NCBI GenBank assembly: GCA_965243385.1
Contig: CBDEUV010000002.1
Location: 2,046,001 to 2,110,000 of the forward strand
Reading direction: 5' to 3'
Source of the DNA: JANSYA01 sp965243385
GTDB lineage: Bacteria > Spirochaetota > Leptospiria > Leptospirales > Leptonemataceae
Length of the DNA: 64,000 nt
In this document: piece by piece, positions 31,880-41,079 of the stretch
Position numbering within the stretch: position 1 is the stretch's first letter
Layout: each line of letters starts with the position of its first letter
Program-made: the position numbers and the translations under genes
The notes under the pieces: generated by a model
What the model was told of the DNA's origin: nothing
Seen by the model: only the letters and a program-made list of their open reading frames with translations
Database searches by the model: none

Positions 31880-33820
31880 TTAAGGTTTTCGCCTGCGAAC
31901 TCGCCGCCCCCAGAAAGCGAAGATCAGGACGCCCCAAACGAAAAGCCACGCCGGCCAATCGCCGTACTCAATATACGGCGTCCACGCATGCGGCAGACGC
32001 GGCACCACGAATACGCGCACATCCTGCGCACCGACTTCGATCGGAGCGATGACTTCGCGGCCGCGGGAATCGAATACCGAAGACACGCCGGTCAAGGTGG
32101 GGCGAATCAGATAACGCCCGCTTTCCACGGCCCGCAAACGTGCGCCGCTTTCGTGGTGATGATTTTCCAGTACGTCGCCGAACCAGGAATCGTTGACCAT
32201 ATTCACCAGAAAATCCGGCGGTCGTCGCGCGTCGCGAATGAGCTCGCGCACCAGCTCCGGAAAGAGTCCTTCGTAACAGATCAAAGGCTGCAGCGCGCCC
32301 TGCCCCCGCACTTCGCGCGCCGGCCAATCGGCGACAACCAGGCCAGCATCGCTCAATACGTTTAGATCTTCCTGCGAAAGCCGCGGCAAAGCGGAGACTT
32401 CCCCGGGACCGCGCACCCCGTACGATAGCGCGCCGCTGTAAACATGCCGGCGTGGCTCCCCGGAACCAGGCGCTTCGGCTTCCGCTTGCGACCCACCGGC
32501 TTCGCCTGACATCCCGCCAGCTTCGGCTTGCGCCCCACCAGCTTCGCCTGACGGCCGACTACGTCCTTCGGCTTGCGCCCGACTACGTCCTTCGCCTGAC
32601 GGCTCACCAGCTACGTACCGCGAGGTTTCGCGAAAGATTTCGCGCAGCCAGGGCCAGCGTTTTTCGCCGGGCACGTACTCTCCGAAAGGCACGAGCCGTC
32701 GTTTTTGGTACGAAGCCCTTCGCGTGCCCGTCCGACCGTTGAAAATCGTCGCAAGATTATAATAGCCGTCAGTTTCGCCGTTTGAATCGATAGTGGCGGC
32801 CGCGAGTTCATTGTAGAGCACGTCGACGTCGCCGTAGCGCGCGAGAAACGCCACGATCGCGTGATAGGTCGTGGAATAAATTCCCTCGTTTCCCGGCCGC
32901 TCATCGGTGCCGAAAAAGGGCACGGCGGATTCCGGTAAAATCAAAAGATCCAATCGGCCTTCGCCGGCCAGCAGCGTCTTGAGTCCGTAGTTGAATACCA
33001 GGTTCAACGCCCGGCCCGCGAAGGCCTGGTCATCGCGGTCTTCATTGTAGCCGGGCCCCGTATTAGGCTGCAGGAAACCCACGCGCGCGAAGGCGGGGCC
33101 GGCGACGTTTTGCGACGTTCCACCCGGCGAAAGCTCGGGCGTCGTCAGTCGATAGAAACCGTATCCGTAGACGGCCACTAATAACAAAAGCGGTGCTGTT
33201 AGTGCGGAAACCGTCGGGCGAGCCGCCACCCGACCGCGAATTCGGCGCCGTACAAAACGCAGCAGGCTCAGGATCACGCCCGCTTCGATAAACACTACAG
33301 CCGAAAGTCCGCAGACACCGGCCAGGCTCGCGACCTGGCGCACGCTGTCGCCGCCGATAGCGAGATCGCCGAAACGCCAGGGGAATAACTGGTAAAACGC
33401 CAGGTCCGCCGCGGCGGCCAGACCCGCGAAGATCCAGATAAAACTCAATCGTGATCGGCGCGTAAACCAGCGACCGGCCAGCACGACGAAGGCAACTTTG
33501 CAATGAAAGAGCAGCGCCTGAATTATGAAAACTGGAACAGCCGCCCAGTAACTCAGCCCCGCGATATTCACCAGCCCGGCGACGACCCAGTGAAAGGCGA
33601 TGCTGCCCACGCTGAGGGTCGCAAGCAGAGCCCATCCGAAAGCCGCGCGAAAGGGCGCGCGCGCCAGACTACGACCCAATAAGATCAGACAGGCCGCCGT
33701 CAAGAGGCCCGCCAGACGGCTTTCGAAAGGAGCCAGCGCTCCGAGCACGCCGAGCCCCGCGCCGCAACACAGCGCCGCACGTTTAAACGCCGGCCCGGGA
33801 AATGTCCCGCGGTTGGTCAT
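31880..33820 (-). CDS. lnt: Apolipoprotein N-acyltransferase Lnt with a low-complexity insertion
   Basis: Inner-membrane enzyme that adds the third acyl chain to lipoproteins. 646 residues against about 510 usual. About seven N-terminal membrane segments are followed by the nitrilase domain with catalytic Glu in ILPESAVPFF (about E298), Lys in YQKRRLVPFGEYVPG (about K371) and Cys in LICYEGLFPEL (about C514). Between the lysine and cysteine lies an extra stretch of some 80-90 residues, including a Gly/Glu/Ala/Ser repeat (about 400-455). A last membrane segment closes the protein. Fits an envelope rich in lipoproteins. The gene lies 54 bp downstream of the foldase-like gene. Confidence 0.93.
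   Translation of the reverse strand: MTNRGTFPGPAFKRAALCCGAGLGVLGALAPFESRLAGLLTAACLILLGRSLARAPFRAAFGWALLATLSVGSIAFHWVVAGLVNIAGLSYWAAVPVFIIQALLFHCKVAFVVLAGRWFTRRSRLSFIWIFAGLAAAADLAFYQLFPWRFGDLAIGGDSVRQVASLAGVCGLSAVVFIEAGVILSLLRFVRRRIRGRVAARPTVSALTAPLLLLVAVYGYGFYRLTTPELSPGGTSQNVAGPAFARVGFLQPNTGPGYNEDRDDQAFAGRALNLVFNYGLKTLLAGEGRLDLLILPESAVPFFGTDERPGNEGIYSTTYHAIVAFLARYGDVDVLYNELAAATIDSNGETDGYYNLATIFNGRTGTRRASYQKRRLVPFGEYVPGEKRWPWLREIFRETSRYVAGEPSGEGRSRAQAEGRSRPSGEAGGAQAEAGGMSGEAGGSQAEAEAPGSGEPRRHVYSGALSYGVRGPGEVSALPRLSQEDLNVLSDAGLVVADWPAREVRGQGALQPLICYEGLFPELVRELIRDARRPPDFLVNMVNDSWFGDVLENHHHESGARLRAVESGRYLIRPTLTGVSSVFDSRGREVIAPIEVGAQDVRVFVVPRLPHAWTPYIEYGDWPAWLFVWGVLIFAFWGRRVRRRKP
32455..32625 (-). 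repeat. Degenerate 21/24-bp tandem repeat inside lnt
   Basis: Successive units of 21-24 bp, each containing a TTCGCCTGAC or TTCGGCTTGC core on the plus strand; two adjacent 24-bp units begin identically with CCGACTACGTCCTTCG. They encode alternating SGEAGG and AQAEGRS-like segments in frame. All units are multiples of three, so the reading frame is kept. Confidence 0.7.
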
Positions 33821-33874
33821 CGCCTGAATCCCTGCACCTGCCCGCCCGACCGGTTGATTAGATCGCGAAGCGAA

Positions 33875-34918
33875 TTAATTGTTACGGGATTCACGCAGTT
33901 CGCGCATGGCTTTTTCGTAATTCTCGCGGCGGGTGTAGGCTTCGGCCTCCTCTTTGCCGAAGTGTTTCACGCGCAGTTCCATCAGCTTCGCGTCCCGTTC
34001 TTCGCCGCTGAGTTCGGCGTTGTTACTCAAGAGCTCGGATTCCGCGGATTTGTATGCGGCCAGCTTCGTTTCACGCTCCGCGATTTCCGCGTCGACCTGC
34101 GCCATGCGGGCCGCGCCTTCTTTGCCGAAGTACTTCTCGCGCATTTCCGTTACGTAGGCGCCGCGTTTATCCGCATCCAGACCCGCAAGATCGTTTCCGC
34201 GCAGATCCAGTTCCGTTTCGTATTTCGAAAACTTCGGTTCGCGGGCGACGACGGTTTCGTAATAATCGCCGTACGCTTTTTTGCGCATCTCTTCGTAGGC
34301 TTCGACCCGCGCGTCGCCGGAAAGCCCGGCGGTCTGTTCCTGAAAGCTCTTAAACTCAGCGGTGAAACCGGCTTTCGCCTCTTCGAAGCCGAATACGAGC
34401 CGCGCGTCCTCGGGTCCGAAGAAATCGCGACGTTTTTCTCTAATCAGCTCGTACTGTTGCTTCAGCGTCAAATCGCCGGGCATTTCGAAGCGCGACATTT
34501 CTTCTTCGTACTTCAGATACTTCGTAAACAATTCGACCAGCTGTTCGTTGCCCGGCGGCAGGAATTTATCCATGATGAACTGACGAATGCGGATATTGCA
34601 ATCGTAACGATCCATGTCTTCCGGACACTGCCGGCGCAATCGCCACAGCTCGGAAACCAGACTGACCTCGCCCCTGCGCGCGGCCTGAATCAGCTGTTCA
34701 TAGCTGAGCACTTCGATGCCTTCGAAAAGCGAACGCGCTTCGCGGGAGAGGCCTTCGGGATCCTGAATAGGCGAATCCCAGTTTTCGAATTTATGATCGG
34801 GCAGAGCCACGGGGCGGGCTCCATCGCCGGATCGCTCGGAAGAAAGATACCAAATTGCGGCGACAAGCAGCAGGACGACTACCAGCAGCGCGCCGAATAC
34901 GAGGGGCTTTTGATTCAC
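33875..34918 (-). CDS. Lipase-specific foldase-like (Lif/LimK) membrane-anchored helical protein
   Basis: 347 residues. One N-terminal membrane anchor (LVFGALLVVVLLLVAAIWYL) is followed by a periplasmic part that is almost entirely helical and highly charged. Repeated units EKRRDFFGPEDARLVFGFEEAK, EMREKYFGKEGAARMAQVD and ELRVKHFGKEEAEAYTR match the pattern of lipase foldases, which wrap around and fold secreted group I lipases. The LSGEERDAKLMELR stretch is also typical. I do not see the usual RxxFDY motif intact. No lipase gene is adjacent, which is unusual. It could be a foldase for a lipase elsewhere or for another exported enzyme. Upstream of lnt, same strand. Confidence 0.6.
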   Translation of the reverse strand: MNQKPLVFGALLVVVLLLVAAIWYLSSERSGDGARPVALPDHKFENWDSPIQDPEGLSREARSLFEGIEVLSYEQLIQAARRGEVSLVSELWRLRRQCPEDMDRYDCNIRIRQFIMDKFLPPGNEQLVELFTKYLKYEEEMSRFEMPGDLTLKQQYELIREKRRDFFGPEDARLVFGFEEAKAGFTAEFKSFQEQTAGLSGDARVEAYEEMRKKAYGDYYETVVAREPKFSKYETELDLRGNDLAGLDADKRGAYVTEMREKYFGKEGAARMAQVDAEIAERETKLAAYKSAESELLSNNAELSGEERDAKLMELRVKHFGKEEAEAYTRRENYEKAMRELRESRNN

Positions 34919-34979
34919 TGAACACTCCAGATTACGGTTTATATATATGCCGTAATCGGGTAGCCGCCCGCCGGGGCTG

Positions 34980-35780
34980 TCAAGAGTCTTTCAGAACGAT
35001 TCCTACCGGGCAGTGGTCGGAGCCCATCTGGTCTTTCAAAATCATCGCTTTTTTCAGACGAGGCCCCAGCTTTTCAGAAACGCAAAAATAATCGATGCGC
35101 CAGCCGACATTCCGGGCGCGCGCGCCCATTCGATACGACCACCAGGAATAGTGGCCTTCTTCGCCGGGATGAAAATGGCGAAAGCTATCGATAAAGCCGG
35201 CTTTGATGATCCGCGTCATACCTTCCCGTTCCTGGTCGGTGAAGCCCGCGGACTTGTTCGCGTTGGATTTCGGATTTTTCAGGTCGATTTCGGTATGGGC
35301 CACGTTCAGATCGCCGCAGACGATGACCGGCTTCTTTTTCTCGAGCTTCTTCATGAATTTCAAAAAAGCGACGTCCCAGGCCTGGCGATACTCCAGACGC
35401 TTGAGGCCCTCGCCGGCGTTCGGAGTATAAACGTTCACCAGATAGAAATCCGCATATTCGGCGGTAGTTACGCGGCCTTCGTCATCAAATTCTTTGCGGC
35501 CGATGCCGTAGCTGACGCCGAGCACCGGAAATTTAGCGGGCTTCTTCGCTTTGAGCTTCGCGCCGGCGTTTTTGCTGAAGATCGCCGTTCCGGAGTAACC
35601 CTTCTTCTCGGCATGGCTCCAGTACATGTCGTAGCCCGGCAGCAGATCGTCGATTTCCGGAGCGTAACCCCGGGTCTCCTGCAGGCACAAAACGTCCGGA
35701 CGGGCCGCCTTTACGAAATCAACAAAACCTTTTTTTAAGACGGCGCGGATACCGTTGACATTCCAGGACAGCAGCTTCAT
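34980..35780 (-). CDS. xth: Exodeoxyribonuclease III / AP endonuclease
   Basis: 266 residues from the ATG at 35780 (MKLLSWNVNGIRAV, the universal start of the family). A GTG at 35810 forms a GTGA overlap with the gene upstream and may be used instead by coupling. Catalytic blocks: LSWNVNGIR, LCLQETRG (Glu), VVNVYTPNAG-like LVNVYTPNAGEGL, VCGDLNVAHTEIDL (Asp-Asn), and MGSDHCPVGI (Asp-His) at the C-terminus. Enzyme cleaves DNA at abasic sites, for example those that AlkC would leave. Cytosolic. Identification is certain, the start slightly uncertain. Confidence 0.95.
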   Translation of the reverse strand: MKLLSWNVNGIRAVLKKGFVDFVKAARPDVLCLQETRGYAPEIDDLLPGYDMYWSHAEKKGYSGTAIFSKNAGAKLKAKKPAKFPVLGVSYGIGRKEFDDEGRVTTAEYADFYLVNVYTPNAGEGLKRLEYRQAWDVAFLKFMKKLEKKKPVIVCGDLNVAHTEIDLKNPKSNANKSAGFTDQEREGMTRIIKAGFIDSFRHFHPGEEGHYSWWSYRMGARARNVGWRIDYFCVSEKLGPRLKKAMILKDQMGSDHCPVGIVLKDS

Positions 35781-35806
35781 ATCCTGGACAGATCGCGGCC
35801 GGGCGG

Positions 35807-37969
35807 TCACCGCACGACAAAATTTTTCTCGCGCCGGAGGTACTGCTGGAGCTTACGAGCGCGTTCGAGTTGCTCGCCACCGCGCTCATCGAGCAGACCG
35901 GCGGCGAATTTCTCCTGGAGCCGCATCAAGAGACCGTCCACCATCACCACCAGTCGCTTGACCCGGTCGGGATAATCGCCGTTTCGCGGAAACAGGAGCA
36001 CGCCGGTTTCCAGCAGATCGTGATCGTCCATGCGCAGAATCTTGAAATTCGCGGCTTTGAGTACCCGCCCCAGATCGCCGCGATCGAATCCGGAAATCAT
36101 GCGCGCCACTTCGCCCACGTTCGGAATCATCCCCAGCTCGAAATAGGAGCGTTCGAGCGCGGCGATCAGATCCTGCGCGCAGGTGGCGTCGCGCACGCCC
36201 AGTACCATTTTACGACGTTTGGCCTTTTCGGATTTCACGAACTCTTCGAAGAGCCGCGCGTTGCGGCGCGCCAGAAAAGCCTGTTCGCGTTTAATGCGGG
36301 TCTTCGCGCGCTGAAAGAAATAGTCGCGCAGCGCGCCGATGCCGGAGTACAAAAAGATGCGGGCCCACAGCGGCATATAATCGATATAGGCCTTGCGCAG
36401 CAGACGCCCGTAGTCGCGAACGAAGGACTCGTCGGTGAATAAAATCTTGAAGCGATGCTCGTAACTGTCGATTAATGCGCGCAACGCCGCGATCCGCCAG
36501 CGCTCAGTGGGGGGCAGTTCCAGCATACCCTTCAACAACTTACGAAAGCCTTCAAAATTCCGGGGCACGAAAATATGCATGGTGCCGTCGGGGAGTTCGT
36601 ACGCCTGGTAAAACAACGCGGGATGATTGCGCAGCAAATTCCAGACGTCGGGATGAAAATTCGCGAGCTGCTTGTGCGAAACGTAGCGCACCATGCGCCG
36701 CCAATCGCCGCCGTGAGCGCTGAGCTTTTCGACGAAGTCTTCGACGAACTGACGGGCGGAATCCTTCCACTCGTTGATATAGCGTTGCTCGGCGTGGTTC
36801 GCCAGACGCAAAACGATTTCGCACGCCAGTTGTCCCGGAGCCCGGGGACTCCGGCTGCCGATGGACGCTGGGTCGGCCGGCGGCGCGTCATCCGAATACG
36901 CGAGACGGCGCAGGACCGCGGCCCGGGAAGCGGCGAAACGTCCGGTCGTCGCGCGCGCTACTTCGATTTCATACAGGGCTTCTTCGAGAGCGATGCGATC
37001 GATCTCGGCGCGAATCTCGCGATCGTTCAGATATTCAGGAATGACGTGGCTTTCCAGAAAATCGCGCGCGATTTCAAAACAGGGCAGAATCTCGTCATCT
37101 TTGTACGGCAGAAAGCCGAGACCGTTGATGGGAATCGCCGCCTTGGTTTCAATGAGTTCGCGCCGCAGATCCTCCGCGAAGTACTTCAGCATCGCTTCGC
37201 CGGGCGAAACCACGTATCCGCCCTTGCGCAGGGCCAGCAGCGGATCGAAGAGCACCGTATAGTCCGGCGCCGCTTCCCAGTTCTCGAGTTCGCGCGGCGA
37301 AATTCCAGCGCTCTGGGCGGGTGCGTTTCGCTCCGCGGACGAATCTCCTGCTGTAAGCGCTTCGTGCTCAAGCGGCGGAAGCAGATTGGGCCGTAAATTC
37401 GATTCCAGATCCTGGCTCAGCGCATCTGCAATTCCCGAAAGCGACTCCAACCACTCCGCTACGCATTTGCGCGATTTCGCGGAAAGCTCTTCGTAGATCT
37501 GCGCGACGGTCTCCGGCTGGTCCTGTCGCGCGACCAGGTACGAGCGCACATCCAGCCAGCCGTTCTCCGGGCGAAATTCAAAGCAGGGCAGCGCCAGGAT
37601 CAAGCGCCGCTTCAGGAGTTCGTCGAGGATCTGCGGCAGCGCGCCGGCTTCGAAAAGCGAGCTGTGTAATTGCGATGTTTCCGGACAGAATAGACCGATG
37701 CGTCCGCTGGCGCCCACCGCCTCCGGCACGGACCGGCCGCGAATCGCATCATAGACGAATTGCTGGGCGCGGTCCAGTACGCCGAAGCCGCGCTGCAGCA
37801 TGTCCTGATCGGTGTACAAGCGCAGCAAATTGCGCGGCGGCTCGCGACGCGGTGCGGCGCGCGCCTGGCCCTCGGGAAACTCGGCCGCCCCGGCAGCCGC
37901 GACAGGGTCGCTTTTGGCTGCCGGGGCGGTGCCGTTGAGGTGCGAATTCTGAACTGCTTCAAGGATCAT
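35807..37969 (-). CDS. Large protein of unknown function, paralogue A
   Basis: 720 residues, soluble by appearance, no signal peptide, no recognised domain. It is related along its whole length to the protein encoded at 38844-40964. Shared blocks include LLRLYTDQD near the N-terminus, LILALPCFEFRPENGWLDVRSYLVAR, a central EIARDFLESHVIPEYLNDREIR, PGQLACEIVLRLANHAEQRYINEWKD, HGGDWRRMVRYV, a W/F-rich helix (YMPLWARIFLYSGIGALRDY) and a C-terminal domain with YFELGMIPNVGEVARMISGFDR and GVLLFPRNGDYPDR. The conserved order suggests a multi-domain cytosolic protein. A 14-bp inverted repeat lies in its N-terminal linker codons. Its stop overlaps a GTG in front of xth. Confidence 0.8.
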   Translation of the reverse strand: MILEAVQNSHLNGTAPAAKSDPVAAAGAAEFPEGQARAAPRREPPRNLLRLYTDQDMLQRGFGVLDRAQQFVYDAIRGRSVPEAVGASGRIGLFCPETSQLHSSLFEAGALPQILDELLKRRLILALPCFEFRPENGWLDVRSYLVARQDQPETVAQIYEELSAKSRKCVAEWLESLSGIADALSQDLESNLRPNLLPPLEHEALTAGDSSAERNAPAQSAGISPRELENWEAAPDYTVLFDPLLALRKGGYVVSPGEAMLKYFAEDLRRELIETKAAIPINGLGFLPYKDDEILPCFEIARDFLESHVIPEYLNDREIRAEIDRIALEEALYEIEVARATTGRFAASRAAVLRRLAYSDDAPPADPASIGSRSPRAPGQLACEIVLRLANHAEQRYINEWKDSARQFVEDFVEKLSAHGGDWRRMVRYVSHKQLANFHPDVWNLLRNHPALFYQAYELPDGTMHIFVPRNFEGFRKLLKGMLELPPTERWRIAALRALIDSYEHRFKILFTDESFVRDYGRLLRKAYIDYMPLWARIFLYSGIGALRDYFFQRAKTRIKREQAFLARRNARLFEEFVKSEKAKRRKMVLGVRDATCAQDLIAALERSYFELGMIPNVGEVARMISGFDRGDLGRVLKAANFKILRMDDHDLLETGVLLFPRNGDYPDRVKRLVVMVDGLLMRLQEKFAAGLLDERGGEQLERARKLQQYLRREKNFVVR
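37885..37929. repeat. 14-bp inverted repeat within codons near the start of paralogue A
   Basis: CCGCCCCGGCAGCC (37885-37898) pairs perfectly with GGCTGCCGGGGCGG (37916-37929) around 17 bases. It encodes part of a Pro/Ala linker 13 to 28 codons after the start. Its core CCGCCCCGG is shared with the inverted repeat at 21829-21860. Confidence 0.55.
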
Positions 37970-38089
37970 ACGCTGCTGCTCGAAGCAAATAGAACCACGA
38001 AAGCAACGCGGGGTCCATAGGGCATAAGTATTATTCGCAAAGCGTTAGAGTTCTATTTTGTTCCAGTAAGGATTCGCCCGCGAGTATGC

Positions 38090-38698
38090 TCAGTCTTCGC
38101 TGAAATCGCTGTCGGTCAGATCCGGAACGATCACTGTGCGCGAACCGCGCAGTCGCGACTGCCAGTACGGAGTTTCCATCGATTCGACGCGCACTTTGCC
38201 GCCCGTGCGCGGAGCGTGGATGAAACGTCCACCGCCCGCATAGATGCCCACGTGGGTCGCCCCGTCGCCCGCGCCCGAAGCGTCGGCTTTTTCCGCGGGC
38301 TCCAGCGAAAAGAAAACCAGATCGCCCGGCCGCGGTTGCGCGATGCTGACCAGGCCGTGAAATTGTTCGCGGACGGTCCGCGGAATCCGATAACCCGCGC
38401 GACCGTAAACGTAGTAGGTGAAACCGGAGCAATCGAAGCCGTCTTCGTCGGAGCCCCCATAGAGATACGGCCGCCCTTCCAGGCCTTCCGCGACCCGTAA
38501 GACCTCAGCCAATTCCGCGCCGGATTCCGGCAGTCCCACCGCGTGCAGGCGGGCCATCCAGAATCCGGCCTGATCCCGGTGTGTTGCGCCTATCGCCAGC
38601 AGGGCCAGAATCAGATAAAGCCCGAGAAAGCCCCGGATTCGGCGATGGGCCGCTCGGCGCCGGTTATGGTTCGTGGAATGCGTCTGCTTCGATTTCAT
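38090..38698 (-). CDS. NlpC/P60 peptidoglycan endopeptidase, membrane-anchored or exported
   Basis: 202 residues. A basic N-terminus leads into a hydrophobic segment (IRGFLGLYLILALLAIGA) that serves as signal or anchor. The catalytic domain has GRPYLYGGSDEDGFDCSGF (Cys about 90), GDLVFFSL, and THVGIYAGGGRFIHAP (two histidines), as in enzymes that cut stem-peptide bonds in peptidoglycan. No separate wall-binding domain is visible. It lies between the two large paralogous unknown genes on the same strand, which may mean a joint role in the envelope (inference from position only). Confidence 0.92.
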   Translation of the reverse strand: MKSKQTHSTNHNRRRAAHRRIRGFLGLYLILALLAIGATHRDQAGFWMARLHAVGLPESGAELAEVLRVAEGLEGRPYLYGGSDEDGFDCSGFTYYVYGRAGYRIPRTVREQFHGLVSIAQPRPGDLVFFSLEPAEKADASGAGDGATHVGIYAGGGRFIHAPRTGGKVRVESMETPYWQSRLRGSRTVIVPDLTDSDFSED

Positions 38699-38843
38699 GG
38701 TTGCTCTCCTCGACGATTGTTAGAGCAACCCGCGTGCCAGCCTGGTTCACACGTTTTTAGAGATAAAAACCCACCAAAAAAGCGAATACCGGTATAAAAT
38801 CACACCGACTCAGTCTGATACAAAAATGGACCAGGCCGGGACT

Positions 38844-40964
38844 TCAGCTTCGGGTAGCCGGGGCAGCAGAGCGCTGGCGGACCAGGAACGCATGCAGCCG
38901 CCGGGCGCGATCAACCTGAACCCGATCAGGCGCAAACGGGGTTCGCTTGCCGTCCCGTGCGCTCTTACCGGCGTCCCGGTCGGAGGCGAGAATGCCCCGG
39001 CAGAGCTCCAGCTTGCGATGGGCCCGACCGGGATACGAACGATCCTGCGGAAACAGGAGAATGGCCTCTGCGAACGGGTCGGCTCCGGCTGAGTCTTCGC
39101 CCGGCCCGGTTTTCGCATGTCGCGGAGAACGGATTAATTTCAGGACGGAAAAGCCGGCCTTGCGAAAGAGCGCCATTAAGGTCTCGCGATCGACTCCTTG
39201 CAGAACCTTCGTGACTTCGTTCACGCTGGGGATACGCATTCTTTCGAAATAGTGCGCCTCCAGCTCGGCGACGATTTCAGCCGCGATCGCGCCGCCCCGG
39301 TCATTCAAAATCCGTTCGCGCTTCGCTTCGCGTTCGCCCGCCCGCAGACGTTGAATGCGATTTCGATTGGCGGCCTGGTACCGCCGCTCTTCGTCGCTCA
39401 GCAAACGTCCTGCGGCCCGGTCCAGATACCGGGCGATCGGAGCCAGCCGCAACCAGTACAGCCAGCGCAGAAAACCGGGAACGTACTGGCCGTACAGAAT
39501 GCGCATCAACGCATCGAAAGATTCCTGGAACTCCGGATCGGAATTCAAACGCTTCGCGAAATCCGAATTCTCGGGCGCCTGCATGAGCGCTCGAAAGCCG
39601 GCGATGCGCCAGCGTTCGTTCCGCGGAACGTCGCGTAACGCGACAACGAGATGGCGAAACACGAGCGTATCGCGCTGGGCGAAGACCTGCTCCGTACCGC
39701 GCGGAGACTCGTACGCGGCGCAAATCAGATCCTGATTGCGTGCCAGTCGCTGCCACATCTCGGGCGTCTGCTCTAACAACTCTTTCGGTTTTACGAAGCG
39801 CAGCATGCGCTTATGATCGCCGCCGTGCATGCGCAGGCCGCGCAGAAATTCATCGACGAAGAACTGGCAGCGATCCTTCCACTGCTCCTGGTACTGTTGC
39901 TCCGCGAGCGCGCTCAATCGCAGGACCACTTCCGCCGCGAGCTGTCCGGGAGCGAGTCCGCCGGGCGCATCAACCGCTCCGCGAAAGCCGTGGCTCTGCA
40001 GGCACGCGGCGCGCGCTTTTACAAAGCGAGTCGTCGCCGGACGATCGCTATCGATATCGTGCAGGGCTTCCTGTAGCGCGATTTGATCGAGCTTGCGTCG
40101 CAGCGCGCGGTCGCCCAGGTATTCCGGAATGACCCGCGCATCGAGAAAATCCCGCGCGGTTTCGAAATACGCCACGACCGATTGCGAATGGTGCGGCAGA
40201 AAACCGGGCGCACCCATGTCGATCCCGGTGCGATTCTGAATCAGCTCGCGTCGCACGCGTTCCGCGAAGGCACGTAGCACTCCGGCGTCTGGACGATAAT
40301 CCAGTCGGGTATTTTTGATGACCCGACCGGGATCCAGAAAGACCGCGAATTCACCGTCGGAGCGCCAGTCGCGCATCTCTCCGGGAGTATAGCCTTCGCC
40401 GGCCGCGGAACCGGGCTGCAGATTGTGCTCCAGATCGCGCAGGAGGCCGGCGGCGATATCTCCGGAGGATTGCATGGCGCCGAGCCACTCAGCGGCGGCT
40501 TTCGCGGAGAGCACGCACAGCTCTTCGTAAATCAGCGCAATATTGTTTTCGGCCAGGCCCGCGTGTTCCAGGCGTGCCACCCAGTATACGCGCAGGTCCA
40601 GCCAGCCCGAATCCGCGCGAAACTCGAAGCAGGGCAGCTGTGCGATCAGGCGGCGCTGCTCCAGCTCGCGAACGAGTCGGGGCACGTCTGCCCGCTGCAC
40701 GAGCGTCGAATCGATTGGAGTTTCTTCTATAGAATAGAGCTGTCCGAAACCGATGCTGCCGGGACGGGAGCGGCTCCTGATCTGGCGGTAAACCTCGTGC
40801 TGGCTGCGGTCCACTGTGCCCGCTCCGATGTGTGCGGCCTCATGCTCGGTATAGATGCGGGCCAGGGCGTCGGGGAGGTCCGGATTGGAGGGCGGACTGG
40901 ACGCGGACGAGGCGGCCGCGCCTGCGGATGCATTCGGAGCGGGGCTGACAGAGTTCCGCATCAT
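38844..40964 (-). CDS. Large protein of unknown function, paralogue B
   Basis: 706 residues, related to the 35807-37969 protein. Shared blocks: LARIYTEHE, LIAQLPCFEFRADSGWLDLRVYWVAR, ETARDFLDARVIPEYLGDRALR, PGQLAAEVVLRLSALAEQQYQEQWKD, HGGDHKRMLRFV, ERWRIAGFRALM, a W-rich helix (GFLRWLYWLRLAPIARYL) and C-terminal YFERMRIPSVNEVTKVLQGVDR followed by ILLFPQDRSYPGR. The N-terminus is a Ser/Ala/Pro-rich linker. No enzymatic motif is seen; the C-terminal block may be a small alpha/beta or helical interaction domain. First gene of the leftward group with the NlpC/P60 gene and paralogue A; divergent from the thioesterase gene. Confidence 0.8.
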   Translation of the reverse strand: MMRNSVSPAPNASAGAAASSASSPPSNPDLPDALARIYTEHEAAHIGAGTVDRSQHEVYRQIRSRSRPGSIGFGQLYSIEETPIDSTLVQRADVPRLVRELEQRRLIAQLPCFEFRADSGWLDLRVYWVARLEHAGLAENNIALIYEELCVLSAKAAAEWLGAMQSSGDIAAGLLRDLEHNLQPGSAAGEGYTPGEMRDWRSDGEFAVFLDPGRVIKNTRLDYRPDAGVLRAFAERVRRELIQNRTGIDMGAPGFLPHHSQSVVAYFETARDFLDARVIPEYLGDRALRRKLDQIALQEALHDIDSDRPATTRFVKARAACLQSHGFRGAVDAPGGLAPGQLAAEVVLRLSALAEQQYQEQWKDRCQFFVDEFLRGLRMHGGDHKRMLRFVKPKELLEQTPEMWQRLARNQDLICAAYESPRGTEQVFAQRDTLVFRHLVVALRDVPRNERWRIAGFRALMQAPENSDFAKRLNSDPEFQESFDALMRILYGQYVPGFLRWLYWLRLAPIARYLDRAAGRLLSDEERRYQAANRNRIQRLRAGEREAKRERILNDRGGAIAAEIVAELEAHYFERMRIPSVNEVTKVLQGVDRETLMALFRKAGFSVLKLIRSPRHAKTGPGEDSAGADPFAEAILLFPQDRSYPGRAHRKLELCRGILASDRDAGKSARDGKRTPFAPDRVQVDRARRLHAFLVRQRSAAPATRS

Positions 40965-41079
40965 TGTACCAGACCCCGCATACAGGCTTCGACGAGCGAT
41001 TCTTTTGTTAGGTTTAGGTTAGTTTGGCGTCATATCATTTTTCTTGCTCGACCGGCGCTTTCGATTGACTCATCTCAAT

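Noticed and set aside
41008..41024. TTAGGT-type telomere-like repeat
   Set aside because: Only about two and a half units; too short to mean more than local AT-rich sequence.
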